A DNA stretch of 60,431 nucleotides from Candidatus Solibacter usitatus. Its GTDB lineage: Bacteria > Acidobacteriota > Terriglobia > Bryobacterales > Bryobacteraceae. This document shows positions 15,905 to 24,938 of the stretch, piece after piece; the first letter of the stretch is position 1, and every line of letters starts with the position of its first letter. The position numbers and the translations under genes were made by a program. The notes below the pieces were generated by a model, which did not search any database, was not told where the DNA came from, and saw only the letters and a program-made list of their open reading frames with translations. The stretch is taken from the NCBI GenBank assembly GCA_016191645.1, contig JACPVQ010000104.1, positions 1 to 60,431 of the forward strand, read 5' to 3'.

Positions 15905-17275
15905 CTATTTCTTCTTCGGCGGCCCGATGTACGGAGCTTTGTCCCAGATATCGGTGCTCCCCGCGGCGCGCGGATCGCCCGTTGCTTTCATCCAAGCCGT
16001 CACGCGAGCGCTGAGTTCCCGTTTCGTCGCCGCGAATGCCGCCTCGCCGGCGACGTTGCGCACCTGCCACGGATCGGCGCGCAGATCGTACAACTCCTCG
16101 CCGGGCCGCTTTCCCATGCACAAGTCAAAGTACGGCTGCGGTTTTTGCTCCATCAACAATCGCTTCGTCAACGAATCGTCGATATCTCCATAAGGCCCGA
16201 CGGCCCAATACAACTCCGGATCGCCGGCGGGCCATCGATCAGGCTCCAGATTCCGCAGGTAAAGAAAATTCCGCGTTCGGATGCCTCGCACCGGATAGCT
16301 CAAATTGCCGCGGCGCACGTTCGCGTGGCGCTCGCGCTCCACAAACATCCATTCCCGGTTTCCTGGCTTCAGCAGGCTGCGCGCCGTTACGCCCTTCGGA
16401 ATTGCATGCCCCGCCGCTTCCAGAAATGTCGGCATCAGGTCGGCGATGGACACGAAATCCTGGCGAATGGAACGCGCTGGCAGAACACCCGGCAACCGCA
16501 TCGCCATCGGAATGCGCACGCCCAAGTCGTAGCAATTGGCCAGACCGCGCGGCATCTGCCATCCGTTGTCGCTGGTCATCAGTACCAGCGTTTGATCCAA
16601 CTCGCCGCTACGCCGCAGCGCGTCGATGATTTCGCCGCATTCAAAATCGAATTGCTCTACTTCGCAATAGTAGTTCCGAATGTCCTCGCGCACAGGGGCC
16701 TGATCGGGAAGATGTCCCGGAACGCGGATCTTCGAAGCATCCAGCGACGACCTCCGCTCCTGTCCGCGATTCCATGGCACGTGCGGATCATGCGATCCAA
16801 ACCAAAAGCAGAACGGCGCGCCCGGCGGACGTGCCTTGAGAAATGCCGCGAAATCCTGAAACGATTTCCCGGCGGGGTTTTGTTTGTAACCGCTTTTTTC
16901 CGGCGATCCCGGCCCCCAGCCTTTCCCCGCGAATCCCGTGTGATACCCGGCCGATTCCAGCAGCCGCGGATAGGAAGGAAACTGCGGCGAGAGATTTCCG
17001 TACAAGCTGGCCGCTTCCCGCAATCGATGAGTCTCCTGCCCGCACAGCAGGCTGGAACGCGATGGGGAACACGATGGGTTCGGCGCGAATGCATTCTTAA
17101 AAAGAACGCCTTCCCGCGCCAGTTTGTCGAACACCGGTGTGCGCACAACGGCGTCGCCGCAGCTGCCCGCGTGCGGATAAGCCCAATTGTCGGCCAGCAG
17201 CAGCAGAATGTTCGGTCGCTTCTCCGCAGCCAGCAATGCCGGTGCGGCAAGAAACTCCCTTCGCGTTGCACCCAT
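15905..17275 (-). CDS. Type I sulfatase, Cys-type
   Basis: 456 aa, ATG at 17275, 2 bases after the stop of the upstream TonB receptor. The frame is open much further upstream, but that part lies inside the receptor gene. The N-terminus RREFLAAPALLAAEKRP is a short Tat-like signal. The catalytic C69-S-P-S-R motif (NPSCSPSRSSLLCG) needs conversion of Cys to formylglycine. Metal residues are seen in ILLLLADN and LMTSDNGWQMPRG; the substrate-side motifs FAGKGWG and WFGSHDPHVPW are also present. It hydrolyses a sulfate ester, probably from a glycan. Next to the receptor it resembles a polysaccharide-use pair. The nearby FGE-like protein lacks the full Cys pair, so the maturase may lie elsewhere. 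Confidence 0.92.
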   Translation of the reverse strand: MGATRREFLAAPALLAAEKRPNILLLLADNWAYPHAGSCGDAVVRTPVFDKLAREGVLFKNAFAPNPSCSPSRSSLLCGQETHRLREAASLYGNLSPQFPSYPRLLESAGYHTGFAGKGWGPGSPEKSGYKQNPAGKSFQDFAAFLKARPPGAPFCFWFGSHDPHVPWNRGQERRSSLDASKIRVPGHLPDQAPVREDIRNYYCEVEQFDFECGEIIDALRRSGELDQTLVLMTSDNGWQMPRGLANCYDLGVRIPMAMRLPGVLPARSIRQDFVSIADLMPTFLEAAGHAIPKGVTARSLLKPGNREWMFVERERHANVRRGNLSYPVRGIRTRNFLYLRNLEPDRWPAGDPELYWAVGPYGDIDDSLTKRLLMEQKPQPYFDLCMGKRPGEELYDLRADPWQVRNVAGEAAFAATKRELSARVTAWMKATGDPRAAGSTDIWDKAPYIGPPKKK

Positions 17276-17277
17276 GC

Positions 17278-20200
17278 TCAGAAGGCCAGTTTCAGCGCCA
17301 TCTGCATGATCCGCGCCGGTGCCGTGGAACTGATCTGGCCCGCCACCGCATTGCCGATATTCGCATTGGGAACTGCAAAATTGGCGCGGTTGAACGTATT
17401 GAACATCTCCCACCGGTAGGTGAGCTTTAATCGTTCTTTGATCGGGAACACGCGGTGAATGCCCGTGTCCAGATTGAATAATCCCGGGCCAACCAGAATG
17501 CCGCGGCCCGCATTCCCGAAACTGAACTGCGCCGGAGCGCCGAACGCTCCAATATCGAACCAGCGGTCGATGGTGCGTTCGGAGGTGGCCAGGTTGCCGT
17601 CTCGCAAACGATTCGGCCTGTCGCCTCCGCCGCCCGCGGAGTTCGATGTCGCCGCCGCAATGCCCGCTGTGAAATGCTCGCCGGTCTGCATCGTCCAAAT
17701 TCCGTTCACGTTCCAATTGCCCACCACCCACGCCAGAGGACCCGTGTTCGCATGCGCGCGGCCCTTGCCGAAGGGCAGCTCCCAGATATGATTCAGCACG
17801 GCGATATGCCTGCGATCTTCGGGCATCGGGCCCCATTCGCAGCGGTAGCACCGCGCATCCTGCGGCGGTCCGTTGCCGCCGCCATTGATGTTTCCGCCGT
17901 TCGAAAGATAGTGCGACCACGTGTAGGAAAGCGACACGTTGAGTCCCTTCGTTCCGCGATACTCCGCGCGCGTTTGCAGCGAGTGATACTTCGATGCGCC
18001 GTAGTTGGTGCGGTACGTCACGTTGGTCACGTTCGGATTGATGGCGAACAACGGACGCCGCTGTGGTTGCGCGCCCGCACCGGGAATCGATTGATTGATG
18101 TTCACATTCGAGATCAATCCGATGGTGCGCGTGCCCACGTAGGAGACGTCCAGCAGAAAATTCTGCACCAGCTCGCGCTGCAAGCCCGCGCTCCACTGCA
18201 TCACGCGTGTCGATTGCAGATTGTAATCCCACGCCGACGGATTGCCGCTCGAAAGCTGCGCGCTGTTGTTCAAATCGGGCGCGACGGCGGCCGGAAGCCC
18301 ATCCGAAATGCGCAGCGGCGGCCGGCCGTTCTGATCGGTGGTAACCGCTTGCGCGAAAAAGAACGGCAGATTCTTATACAACTGCCCGCCGCCCTGACCT
18401 GCTTCCACATACGAGAATCCCGTGCCCGCGCGGAAAACCGTCTTGCGGTCCTTCGTCAACATATAGGTAATGCCGGTGCGCGGCGCGAAGTTGTTCGTAT
18501 CCATGTTGCGCAGTCGTCGGCTTGCTCCGCCGCGCCCGGCAATTTCCAGCTTCCCCGTATCGACGCGAAAGTTGCTCCAGTGATCGTGCACATCGTAAGG
18601 TGGCGCGAAGATCTCGTAGCGCACTCCGAAATTCCACGTCAGCCGGTTGTTCACACGCCATGTGTCGTCGGCGAACGCACCCAGGGTGAAGGAGCGCATG
18701 CCGAACGTTCCGGCCAGCACGTTGCGCGTCACGCCATCCGGCGTTCCCAGCGCGAAATCCGCCAGCGCCGTTGCCGATCCGCCCGCTCCTGCCTGGCGCG
18801 TGAACTGCCCGTTGAAGGTGAAAGTGCCGCGCGTGGGGAAAGCCGAAAATCCATTGAACCGGTTGCGCACGAAGATGCCGCCGAACTTCAACGTGTGCGC
18901 TCCACGCACCACACTCAGAATATCTTCGTACTGGAACGACGATGTCTGGCTGTTCTCCGGATACGTGCTGGCATCACCGATGAGTTGGAAACCCGTCACG
19001 GTGAACGAAGGCAATCCACCCGACTTGTCGTTGATATTGATGCCCTTGATCCCCAGCGCGTCAGCGGTGTTGAAGGAGTTGCCCAGCGGCAGAATGTATT
19101 GGTTCCATCGCACAACGCCGGCACGCGCCTCATTCACAATTCGCGATCCAATCACTTTCGTGTAGTTCAGCGTAGTCGACCAGTTCTTCAGCGGCACCGT
19201 AATGCCCGGATAGGTTCCGTCCGCGCTGAGAAACGGGCTCATGGGCACTCCTGCGTTGGAAGGCGCGGGCAAGGAGCCGGGCGTAATGAGGTTTGTGTTG
19301 TCGTAACTGTACTTGAAAAAGATACGATCGCTCGATCCAATGTTCTGGTCCACTCGCGCGTCGAACTGATCCGTGCGTTGCGAGGCCGTAGGGTTGAAAA
19401 CGAAATTCCGCGTCGCCGCGCTGCTGACGGGTGTGGGCAATAACGCGAAGAGTTTCAAGGAGGCCGGATCCAGGCGCGTGGCCGGAATGCGTCCGCCGCC
19501 GAACGCATCGCGCAAATTGCCGGTCACGGAGTACGGATCGTAGATCGCCGCGCCCAGTCCGCTGAAATCTCCGCTTGCTACCATCTGCCGCTGCGCAAGT
19601 GTCGGGATGGAACTGATGATCGTCTGCGGCTGCCGCAAGCGGATTCCCTGATAATCCGCGAAGTAGAATGTCTTGTTCTTGCGAATCGCTCCGCCCGCGG
19701 TGCCTCCGAATTCATTGCGCCGGAACGGCGGTTTCACCGCTCCCAGCCTGTTGTTGAAGAACGTATTCGCATCCAACGCGTCGTTGCGCAAAAACTCATA
19801 CAGGCTGCCGTGAAACTGGTTCCCGCCGGACTTGGTCTGCACAATGGTCACCGCTCCCGCCGCCGCTCCGTACTCCGCCGAATAGTTCGACGTCATCATC
19901 CGCACCTCTTGAATCGAATCAATGGTGGGCGCAAGAATCAACGTACTCAGCCACAGATTGCGATTCACCATGCCGTCGATGAGATAGGAATTATTCTGTG
20001 CGCTCGATCCATTGACGCTGATGTTCACGTCGCCCTTCATTGCGTACGGCGACGTAGTAAGGTTTCCGCTGGAACCCGCCGACGCGCCCGGACCCAACTT
20101 CAATAACTGCGTGAATGTGCGGCCGTTGAGCGGCATCTCTATCATCTGCTGATTGCTCACCAGTGCCGACACCGTGGCGGTTTGCGATTGCAGCAGCGGC

Positions 20201-20556
20201 GTGGCTTCGCGAACCTCCACTGTTTCCTGCACGTTTCCCACATTGAGCTGCAAATCGATGCGCAACTGATCGGCCGCCGTCAGATGGACGCCTGCGCGGA
20301 CCAGCTTCTGAAACCCCGGGTGCTCCACGGCGATCGAATATCCGCCGGTAGGCACGGAGTATGCGGCGAACTGCCCGCTCTCATTCGTCGTGACGGCACG
20401 TGTGAATTGTGTTGCGTCATTGACCAGCGTGATCTTCGCGCCGGCGATAAGCGCGCCCGCGGGATCGCTAATGGTGCCGGCGATCGATCCGCTTTGTGCC
20501 TGTCCATAAAGATGCGAAGTGGTGAGTACAAGAATCGCGAGGCCTGTTTTTCCCAT
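17278..20556 (-). CDS. Oar-like TonB-dependent receptor
   Basis: 1092 aa. A signal peptide (MGKTGLAILVLTTSHLYGQ) leads to a CarboxypepD_reg domain (about 22-115: GSIAGTISDPAGALIAGA), then plug motifs (EMPLNGRTFTQLLKLGPG, NNSYLIDGMVN, IQEVRMMTSNYSAEYGAAAG, QTKSGGNQFHGSLYEFLRND) and a barrel ending in Phe (IMQMALKLAF). It is the first gene of a two-gene unit with the sulfatase, suggesting that the imported ligand is a sulfated fragment; this is inference from order alone. Confidence 0.9.
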   Translation of the reverse strand: MGKTGLAILVLTTSHLYGQAQSGSIAGTISDPAGALIAGAKITLVNDATQFTRAVTTNESGQFAAYSVPTGGYSIAVEHPGFQKLVRAGVHLTAADQLRIDLQLNVGNVQETVEVREATPLLQSQTATVSALVSNQQMIEMPLNGRTFTQLLKLGPGASAGSSGNLTTSPYAMKGDVNISVNGSSAQNNSYLIDGMVNRNLWLSTLILAPTIDSIQEVRMMTSNYSAEYGAAAGAVTIVQTKSGGNQFHGSLYEFLRNDALDANTFFNNRLGAVKPPFRRNEFGGTAGGAIRKNKTFYFADYQGIRLRQPQTIISSIPTLAQRQMVASGDFSGLGAAIYDPYSVTGNLRDAFGGGRIPATRLDPASLKLFALLPTPVSSAATRNFVFNPTASQRTDQFDARVDQNIGSSDRIFFKYSYDNTNLITPGSLPAPSNAGVPMSPFLSADGTYPGITVPLKNWSTTLNYTKVIGSRIVNEARAGVVRWNQYILPLGNSFNTADALGIKGININDKSGGLPSFTVTGFQLIGDASTYPENSQTSSFQYEDILSVVRGAHTLKFGGIFVRNRFNGFSAFPTRGTFTFNGQFTRQAGAGGSATALADFALGTPDGVTRNVLAGTFGMRSFTLGAFADDTWRVNNRLTWNFGVRYEIFAPPYDVHDHWSNFRVDTGKLEIAGRGGASRRLRNMDTNNFAPRTGITYMLTKDRKTVFRAGTGFSYVEAGQGGGQLYKNLPFFFAQAVTTDQNGRPPLRISDGLPAAVAPDLNNSAQLSSGNPSAWDYNLQSTRVMQWSAGLQRELVQNFLLDVSYVGTRTIGLISNVNINQSIPGAGAQPQRRPLFAINPNVTNVTYRTNYGASKYHSLQTRAEYRGTKGLNVSLSYTWSHYLSNGGNINGGGNGPPQDARCYRCEWGPMPEDRRHIAVLNHIWELPFGKGRAHANTGPLAWVVGNWNVNGIWTMQTGEHFTAGIAAATSNSAGGGGDRPNRLRDGNLATSERTIDRWFDIGAFGAPAQFSFGNAGRGILVGPGLFNLDTGIHRVFPIKERLKLTYRWEMFNTFNRANFAVPNANIGNAVAGQISSTAPARIMQMALKLAF

Positions 20557-20628
20557 GGACGGAGTATATCAAAATGGTTTATTCCGGCTATACAAAAGGA
20601 ACAGCCCTAATCACATCGGATGCTGTAA

Positions 20629-21024
20629 CTACCAGAAGAGCGTCTTCAATCCAGGCACATGGGAGAAGTGCGAGTCCCTGGTTGCCAGCGGCAAATCAAA
20701 CTGCCGGGCCATCGCCGCGATCCATAGGTCGTTGTCCGGAATGGGTTTGCCAAGTTCAGCGAGTTCGGCCTTGACCACGCCGTAAACCTCGGTGGTCTCC
20801 TGGTCGGCGAACAGGACAACGGCGTACTTCAGAAGGTCCTGGATATACGTGAATTGTTCCTGACGCCGTTGTGCCCTCTGGGCGCCAAAGTGAAGCTCTC
20901 CGAGCACGACCCATGGCAAGCAGAGAGTCGTCGGTCCGTCAAATTGTGGCCGCAATCCTGTGTCACCGCGAAAGTATGCCACCACTACGTTGGTGTCCAC
21001 AAGGACGCTACCAACCTCGTTCAT
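20629..21024 (-). CDS. PIN-domain toxin, VapC-like
   Basis: 131 aa. PIN-domain acidic residues appear in SVLVDTNVVVAYFRGD (first Asp), LPWVVLGELHFGA (Glu), IPDNDLWIAAMARQFDLPLATRD (Asp pair and last Asp). Such proteins are Mg-dependent RNases that cut tRNA or rRNA when their antitoxin is lost. It overlaps the upstream antitoxin gene by 17 bases, the usual toxin-antitoxin coupling. No MqsR/HigB-like features are present. All active-site acids appear to be intact. Confidence 0.9.
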   Translation of the reverse strand: MNEVGSVLVDTNVVVAYFRGDTGLRPQFDGPTTLCLPWVVLGELHFGAQRAQRRQEQFTYIQDLLKYAVVLFADQETTEVYGVVKAELAELGKPIPDNDLWIAAMARQFDLPLATRDSHFSHVPGLKTLFW

Positions 21025-21256
21025 TAATTTGCTCGCAGCCTTCCTCGATGACCTTTTCCATTGCCTCTGCTTCCGCTGGTGAGAGGCATCCGAACGTACG
21101 AGCCAGAGCCGCTTCCCGTTCTGCTGGACTGATCGGCTTCAGCCGCCGGATGAAAGTGGCGGCCATTTCCAGCCTGTCCGGCGGCAACGCCTTCAGGTCC
21201 TCCACTATGTTTTCGAGAGAGCTCACACCTTCAAGGTACACCCGCATGATTGCCAT
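21008..21256 (-). CDS. Probable antitoxin of the PIN toxin
   Basis: 82 aa from ATG 21256 (MAIMRVYLEGVSSLENIVED); ATG 21247 is an equal candidate and a TTG at 21271 a longer one. No strong ribosome-binding site separates them. The protein is acidic-amphipathic: LENIVEDLKALPPDRLEMAATFIRRLK and LSPAEAEAMEKVIEEGCEQ look like helices. It matches no DNA-binding fold I can name with certainty, but its position, size and 17-base overlap with the toxin gene identify it as the antitoxin. Confidence 0.75.
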   Translation of the reverse strand: MAIMRVYLEGVSSLENIVEDLKALPPDRLEMAATFIRRLKPISPAEREAALARTFGCLSPAEAEAMEKVIEEGCEQINERGW

Positions 21257-21283
21257 GGCAAGCAACAGCAAGAGTCTGATGTT

Positions 21284-22267
21284 TTACAGCCCTAATCCAA
21301 GCGACGACGCAATGGAATCCGCGATGATCGCCCCGTGGAACCGTCCGTTCTCGATGAAAATCTCGTTCGTGTGCACGCCCGCCACCACCACGCCCGCAAG
21401 ATAAATGCCCTTCGCTTCGCTCTCCAGCGTATCGGCGTTGATGAACGGCTTCTGCGTCACCGGGTCCAAGTGAATTCCGTGCGCCGACATAAACTCGAAG
21501 TCCGGGCGGTAGCCGATCATCGAAAACACAAAATCGTTCTTCAACCAAACGTCGCCATCCGGAGTCGCCACGCGAATCGAATCCTGCCGGATCTCCGCCA
21601 CGCTGCTTCGAAAATAGGCCTTCACCTCGCCTACCTTGATGCGGTTCTCGATGTTCGGCTTGATCCAATATTTAACGGAATCCGAGATGCGCTCCCCGCG
21701 ATGAATCAGCGTCACGCGCGCGCCGGTCCAAAACAGTTCCAGCGCGGCGATGGCCGCCGAATTCTTCGCCCCGATCACCGCCACGTCGTGTCCGTAATAA
21801 GGATGCGGCTCCTTATAATAATGGATGACTTTCTCCATCTCGCCGCCGGGTACGTCCAGCCGGTTCGGAATATCGTAGTACCCCATGGCGAGAATCACTT
21901 TGTTGCACGCAATCGCCTGTGCTTCGCCGGACCGGTCCGTCGTGTGCACGGTGAAAGCCCCGTCGCTGCCGTCGATGCGCACTACGCGCTCGTACTGACG
22001 GATGGTCAACGCATAGTGGTCCGACACGCGGCGATAATATTTCAACGCCTCGGTACGATTCGGTTTCTCGTTCAACGACGTCATCGGGATGCCGCCGATT
22101 TCCAGCAGCTCCGGCGTCGTGAAGAACGTCATGTTCGTCGGGTAGTGGTAGAGCGAGTTCACCACGCAGCCTTTGTCGATCAACAGCGCGTCGATGCCGC
22201 GTTTCTTAAGTTCGATGCCGCACGCAAGTCCCGTCGGTCCCGCGCCTACGATGACCACTTGGGTCAT
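21284..22267 (-). CDS. ypdA: YpdA-family bacillithiol disulfide reductase-like flavoprotein
   Basis: 327 aa. The FAD site is VVIVGAGPTGLACGIELKKRG (residues 4-24) and the NADPH site VAVIGAKNSAAIAALEL. The YpdA/Bdr branch is marked by SLYHYPTNMTFFTTPELLEIGG, MGYYDIPNRL and EAKGIYLAGVVVAG. In Firmicutes this enzyme reduces oxidised bacillithiol with NADPH. Its ATG overlaps the alaS stop (ATGA, 22264-22267), so the two are translationally coupled. Whether this organism makes bacillithiol cannot be seen here: no bshA, bshB or bshC is in the window. Confidence 0.88.
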   Translation of the reverse strand: MTQVVIVGAGPTGLACGIELKKRGIDALLIDKGCVVNSLYHYPTNMTFFTTPELLEIGGIPMTSLNEKPNRTEALKYYRRVSDHYALTIRQYERVVRIDGSDGAFTVHTTDRSGEAQAIACNKVILAMGYYDIPNRLDVPGGEMEKVIHYYKEPHPYYGHDVAVIGAKNSAAIAALELFWTGARVTLIHRGERISDSVKYWIKPNIENRIKVGEVKAYFRSSVAEIRQDSIRVATPDGDVWLKNDFVFSMIGYRPDFEFMSAHGIHLDPVTQKPFINADTLESEAKGIYLAGVVVAGVHTNEIFIENGRFHGAIIADSIASSLGLGL

Positions 22268-24909
22268 GGCGCGAGCATCGCTTCGACGCTGCTATAAACG
22301 CCTTCCAGCGCGCCTGCCAGTGCGTTCACGTCTTTGCCGCCGCCTTCAGCCATATCGGGGCGTCCGCCGCCTTTGCCGCCCACGGCCTGCGACAACGAAC
22401 TCACAAGTTTTCCGGCGTGCACTTTGCCGGTAAGATCTTTCGTCACCGCCGACACCAAAGACACTCCACCATCGTCCGTGCTCGCCAGCACCACCACGCA
22501 AGTGCGCCACTTGTCGCGCAGCGAATCTGCCAGCGATCTTAACTGCGCGCGATCGAAACCATCCACGTGTGTCACCAGCACCTTGATCCCATGGAAAGCC
22601 TTGGCCGCCGCTTCCAGCGATCCAACCTGCGATTGCGCCACCTTCGCCTTCAGTTGTTCCACTTGCCGTTCCAGCGCTTTTTGCGACGCCATCACTTGCG
22701 CCGCGGCATCGGCCAATCCGGCTTCATTCGTGCGTAGCAGGAACGCCGCGCGCGCCACCGTATCGGATGCCGCGCGGAATCGCTGCAGCGCCGCTTCGCC
22801 CGTCACGGCTTCAATGCGCCGCACGCCCGCCGAAATGCTGCCTTCTTCCACAATCTTGCACAGCCCAATGTCGCCCGTGCGGCCAACGTGAGTTCCGCCG
22901 CACAGCTCTTTGCTGAATCCTTCTACCTTCACCACGCGCACTTCCTCGCCGTACTTTTCGCCAAACAGTGCCATCGCGCCGGTTTTGATCGCATCGTCCA
23001 GCGCCATTTTCTGCGTCTCTACGCCGATGTTTTTCAGAATATGATCGTTCGCCAGCCGTTCCACTTCGGCGATCTCCTCCGCATCCATCGCCGTGTAGTG
23101 AGTGAAATCGAATCGCAGACGGCCCGCATCCACCACGCTTCCCGCCTGCTTCACATGCGTTCCCAAAACAATTCGCAGTGCCGCATGCAGCAGATGTGTC
23201 GCCGTATGGTTTCGCATCGTCGCCGCGCGCAGTGAAATGTCAACGCTGCAATCCAACGCATCTCCCACGGCGATCCGCGCGATAGTCCGCACGCGATGCA
23301 CCGATAACCCCGGCAGCGCCGGATACGTGGATTCCACGTGCGCAACCACCTCTCCGCCGCGCAACAGTTGTCCGTGATCCCCCACCTGGCCGCCCGCTTC
23401 AGCGTAGAATGGCGTGCGGTCCAATATCATCTCTCCCGCCGCGCCCGCTTCCAATAAATCCACTAATTGCTTCTGCTCATTCAACAGGCCCACAACATTT
23501 GATCCCGTTGCCGTGAGCGTTTCATAACCGAGGAACTTCGTCCGCCCTTGCTGCAGCAGCGTCTGATACGACGGCGAAACCGCCGCCTTCTCCGCGCCCT
23601 TCCAACTGGCGCGCGCGCGCTGCCGCTGCTGTTCCATCGCCTCTTCGAATCCCTGCAGATCGACACTCAGCCCGCGCTCGCGCGCCATCTCCTGCATCTC
23701 ATCCAAAGCGAGGCCGAACGTGTCGTACAGTTTGAACGCCGCGGCACCGGGCAGAATTCCACCCGCCGCCGACTTCGCCTCGTCGTGAAACATTTTCTCC
23801 GCCACCTGGAAAGTTGTGGCGTAGCGATGCTCTTCGTCCTTCACCACCCGAGCTACGCGCTGCACGCTCTCCATCAGTTCCGGATACGCCGGGCGCATCC
23901 ATTCCGCCACGAAACCCGTCAATTGATAAAGGAACGGATCCTCCACGCCAACCATCCGCGCGTTGCGCATGCCGCGCCGCATGATCTTCCGCAGCACATA
24001 ACCTCGCCCTTCATTGGAGGGCAGCACTCCATCGTGAATCAAAAACGCCGTCGCGCGCGCATGATCGGCGGCGATGCGCAGCGATACGGGAGTCCGCGCA
24101 TCGCTCGCGCCATGATTTCCAAAAAGTTCCGCGCAGCGCTCGACAATCGGCGACAGCAGGTCGCATTCATAGTTCGAAAGCTTTCCTTGCAGAATAGCCG
24201 CAACGCGTTCCAGCCCCATCCCCGTATCGATGGAGGGACGTGGCAACGGCGTCAGCTTGCCGTCCGCCGAACGGTCGTACTGCATGAACACAAGATTCCA
24301 GATCTCCACGAATCGCCCGCCGCCATCCAGCGGAAACTCTTCGTGCTCGCGCCCTTTCTCCGCCGTGCCCGGCCCCAGATCGAAGTGGATCTCGCTGCAC
24401 GGTCCGCACGGACCCGTCTCCCCCATCTGCCAAAAATTGTCTTTCTCATCCAGCCGGAAGATGCGGTTCTTCGCAACCCCTGCCACCTTCTGCCACAACT
24501 CCTCGGCCTCGTCGTCCTCGCGGAATACCGTCACGTACAGCCGGTCCTTCGGCATCGCGTAGTCCTTCGTGATCAACTCCCATGCGTAGGCGATGGCGTC
24601 GGTCTTGAAGTAGTCGCCGAAGGAAAAATTCCCCAGCATCTCAAAGAAGGTGTGATGGCGGCGCGTGTAGCCGACGTTCTCCAGGTCGTTATGCTTGCCG
24701 CCCGCCCGCACGCACTTCTGCGATGTCGTGGCGCGCGAATAGTCGCGTTTCTCCGCGCCCAAAAATATGTCTTTGAACTGATTCATCCCCGCGTTGGTGA
24801 ACAACAACGTCGGGTCGTTGGCGGGAACCAGCGAGGAACTGCGCACGGGTCGATGCCCGCGCGCTGCAAAGTAATCAAGGAAGGTCTGTCTGATCTGGTG
24901 GCCGGTCAC
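22264..24909 (-). CDS. alaS: Alanyl-tRNA synthetase
   Basis: 881 aa from the GTG at 24909, chosen because MTGHQIRQTFLDYFAARGH aligns with the usual N-terminus; the open frame to 24954 adds 15 unlike residues. The order is catalytic class II core (LVPANDPTLLFTNAGMNQFK, CVRAGGKHNDLENVG, HHTFFEMLGNFSFGDYFK), editing domain with zinc-type ligands (NHTATHLLHAAL and CGGTHVGRTGDIG), and C-terminal C-Ala domain (GGKGGGRPDMAEGGG). All motifs are intact. It is followed with ATGA overlap by ypdA and preceded by a Tat-exported protein gene. Confidence 0.97.
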   Translation of the reverse strand: MTGHQIRQTFLDYFAARGHRPVRSSSLVPANDPTLLFTNAGMNQFKDIFLGAEKRDYSRATTSQKCVRAGGKHNDLENVGYTRRHHTFFEMLGNFSFGDYFKTDAIAYAWELITKDYAMPKDRLYVTVFREDDEAEELWQKVAGVAKNRIFRLDEKDNFWQMGETGPCGPCSEIHFDLGPGTAEKGREHEEFPLDGGGRFVEIWNLVFMQYDRSADGKLTPLPRPSIDTGMGLERVAAILQGKLSNYECDLLSPIVERCAELFGNHGASDARTPVSLRIAADHARATAFLIHDGVLPSNEGRGYVLRKIMRRGMRNARMVGVEDPFLYQLTGFVAEWMRPAYPELMESVQRVARVVKDEEHRYATTFQVAEKMFHDEAKSAAGGILPGAAAFKLYDTFGLALDEMQEMARERGLSVDLQGFEEAMEQQRQRARASWKGAEKAAVSPSYQTLLQQGRTKFLGYETLTATGSNVVGLLNEQKQLVDLLEAGAAGEMILDRTPFYAEAGGQVGDHGQLLRGGEVVAHVESTYPALPGLSVHRVRTIARIAVGDALDCSVDISLRAATMRNHTATHLLHAALRIVLGTHVKQAGSVVDAGRLRFDFTHYTAMDAEEIAEVERLANDHILKNIGVETQKMALDDAIKTGAMALFGEKYGEEVRVVKVEGFSKELCGGTHVGRTGDIGLCKIVEEGSISAGVRRIEAVTGEAALQRFRAASDTVARAAFLLRTNEAGLADAAAQVMASQKALERQVEQLKAKVAQSQVGSLEAAAKAFHGIKVLVTHVDGFDRAQLRSLADSLRDKWRTCVVVLASTDDGGVSLVSAVTKDLTGKVHAGKLVSSLSQAVGGKGGGRPDMAEGGGKDVNALAGALEGVYSSVEAMLAP

Positions 24910-24938
24910 CCTATCATTTTCCCACAGCGCCCGTTCCC

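Noticed and set aside
17276..18232. Extension of the sulfatase frame upstream by 319 codons
   Set aside because: Lies wholly inside the TonB receptor gene in another frame; composition is shadow-like.
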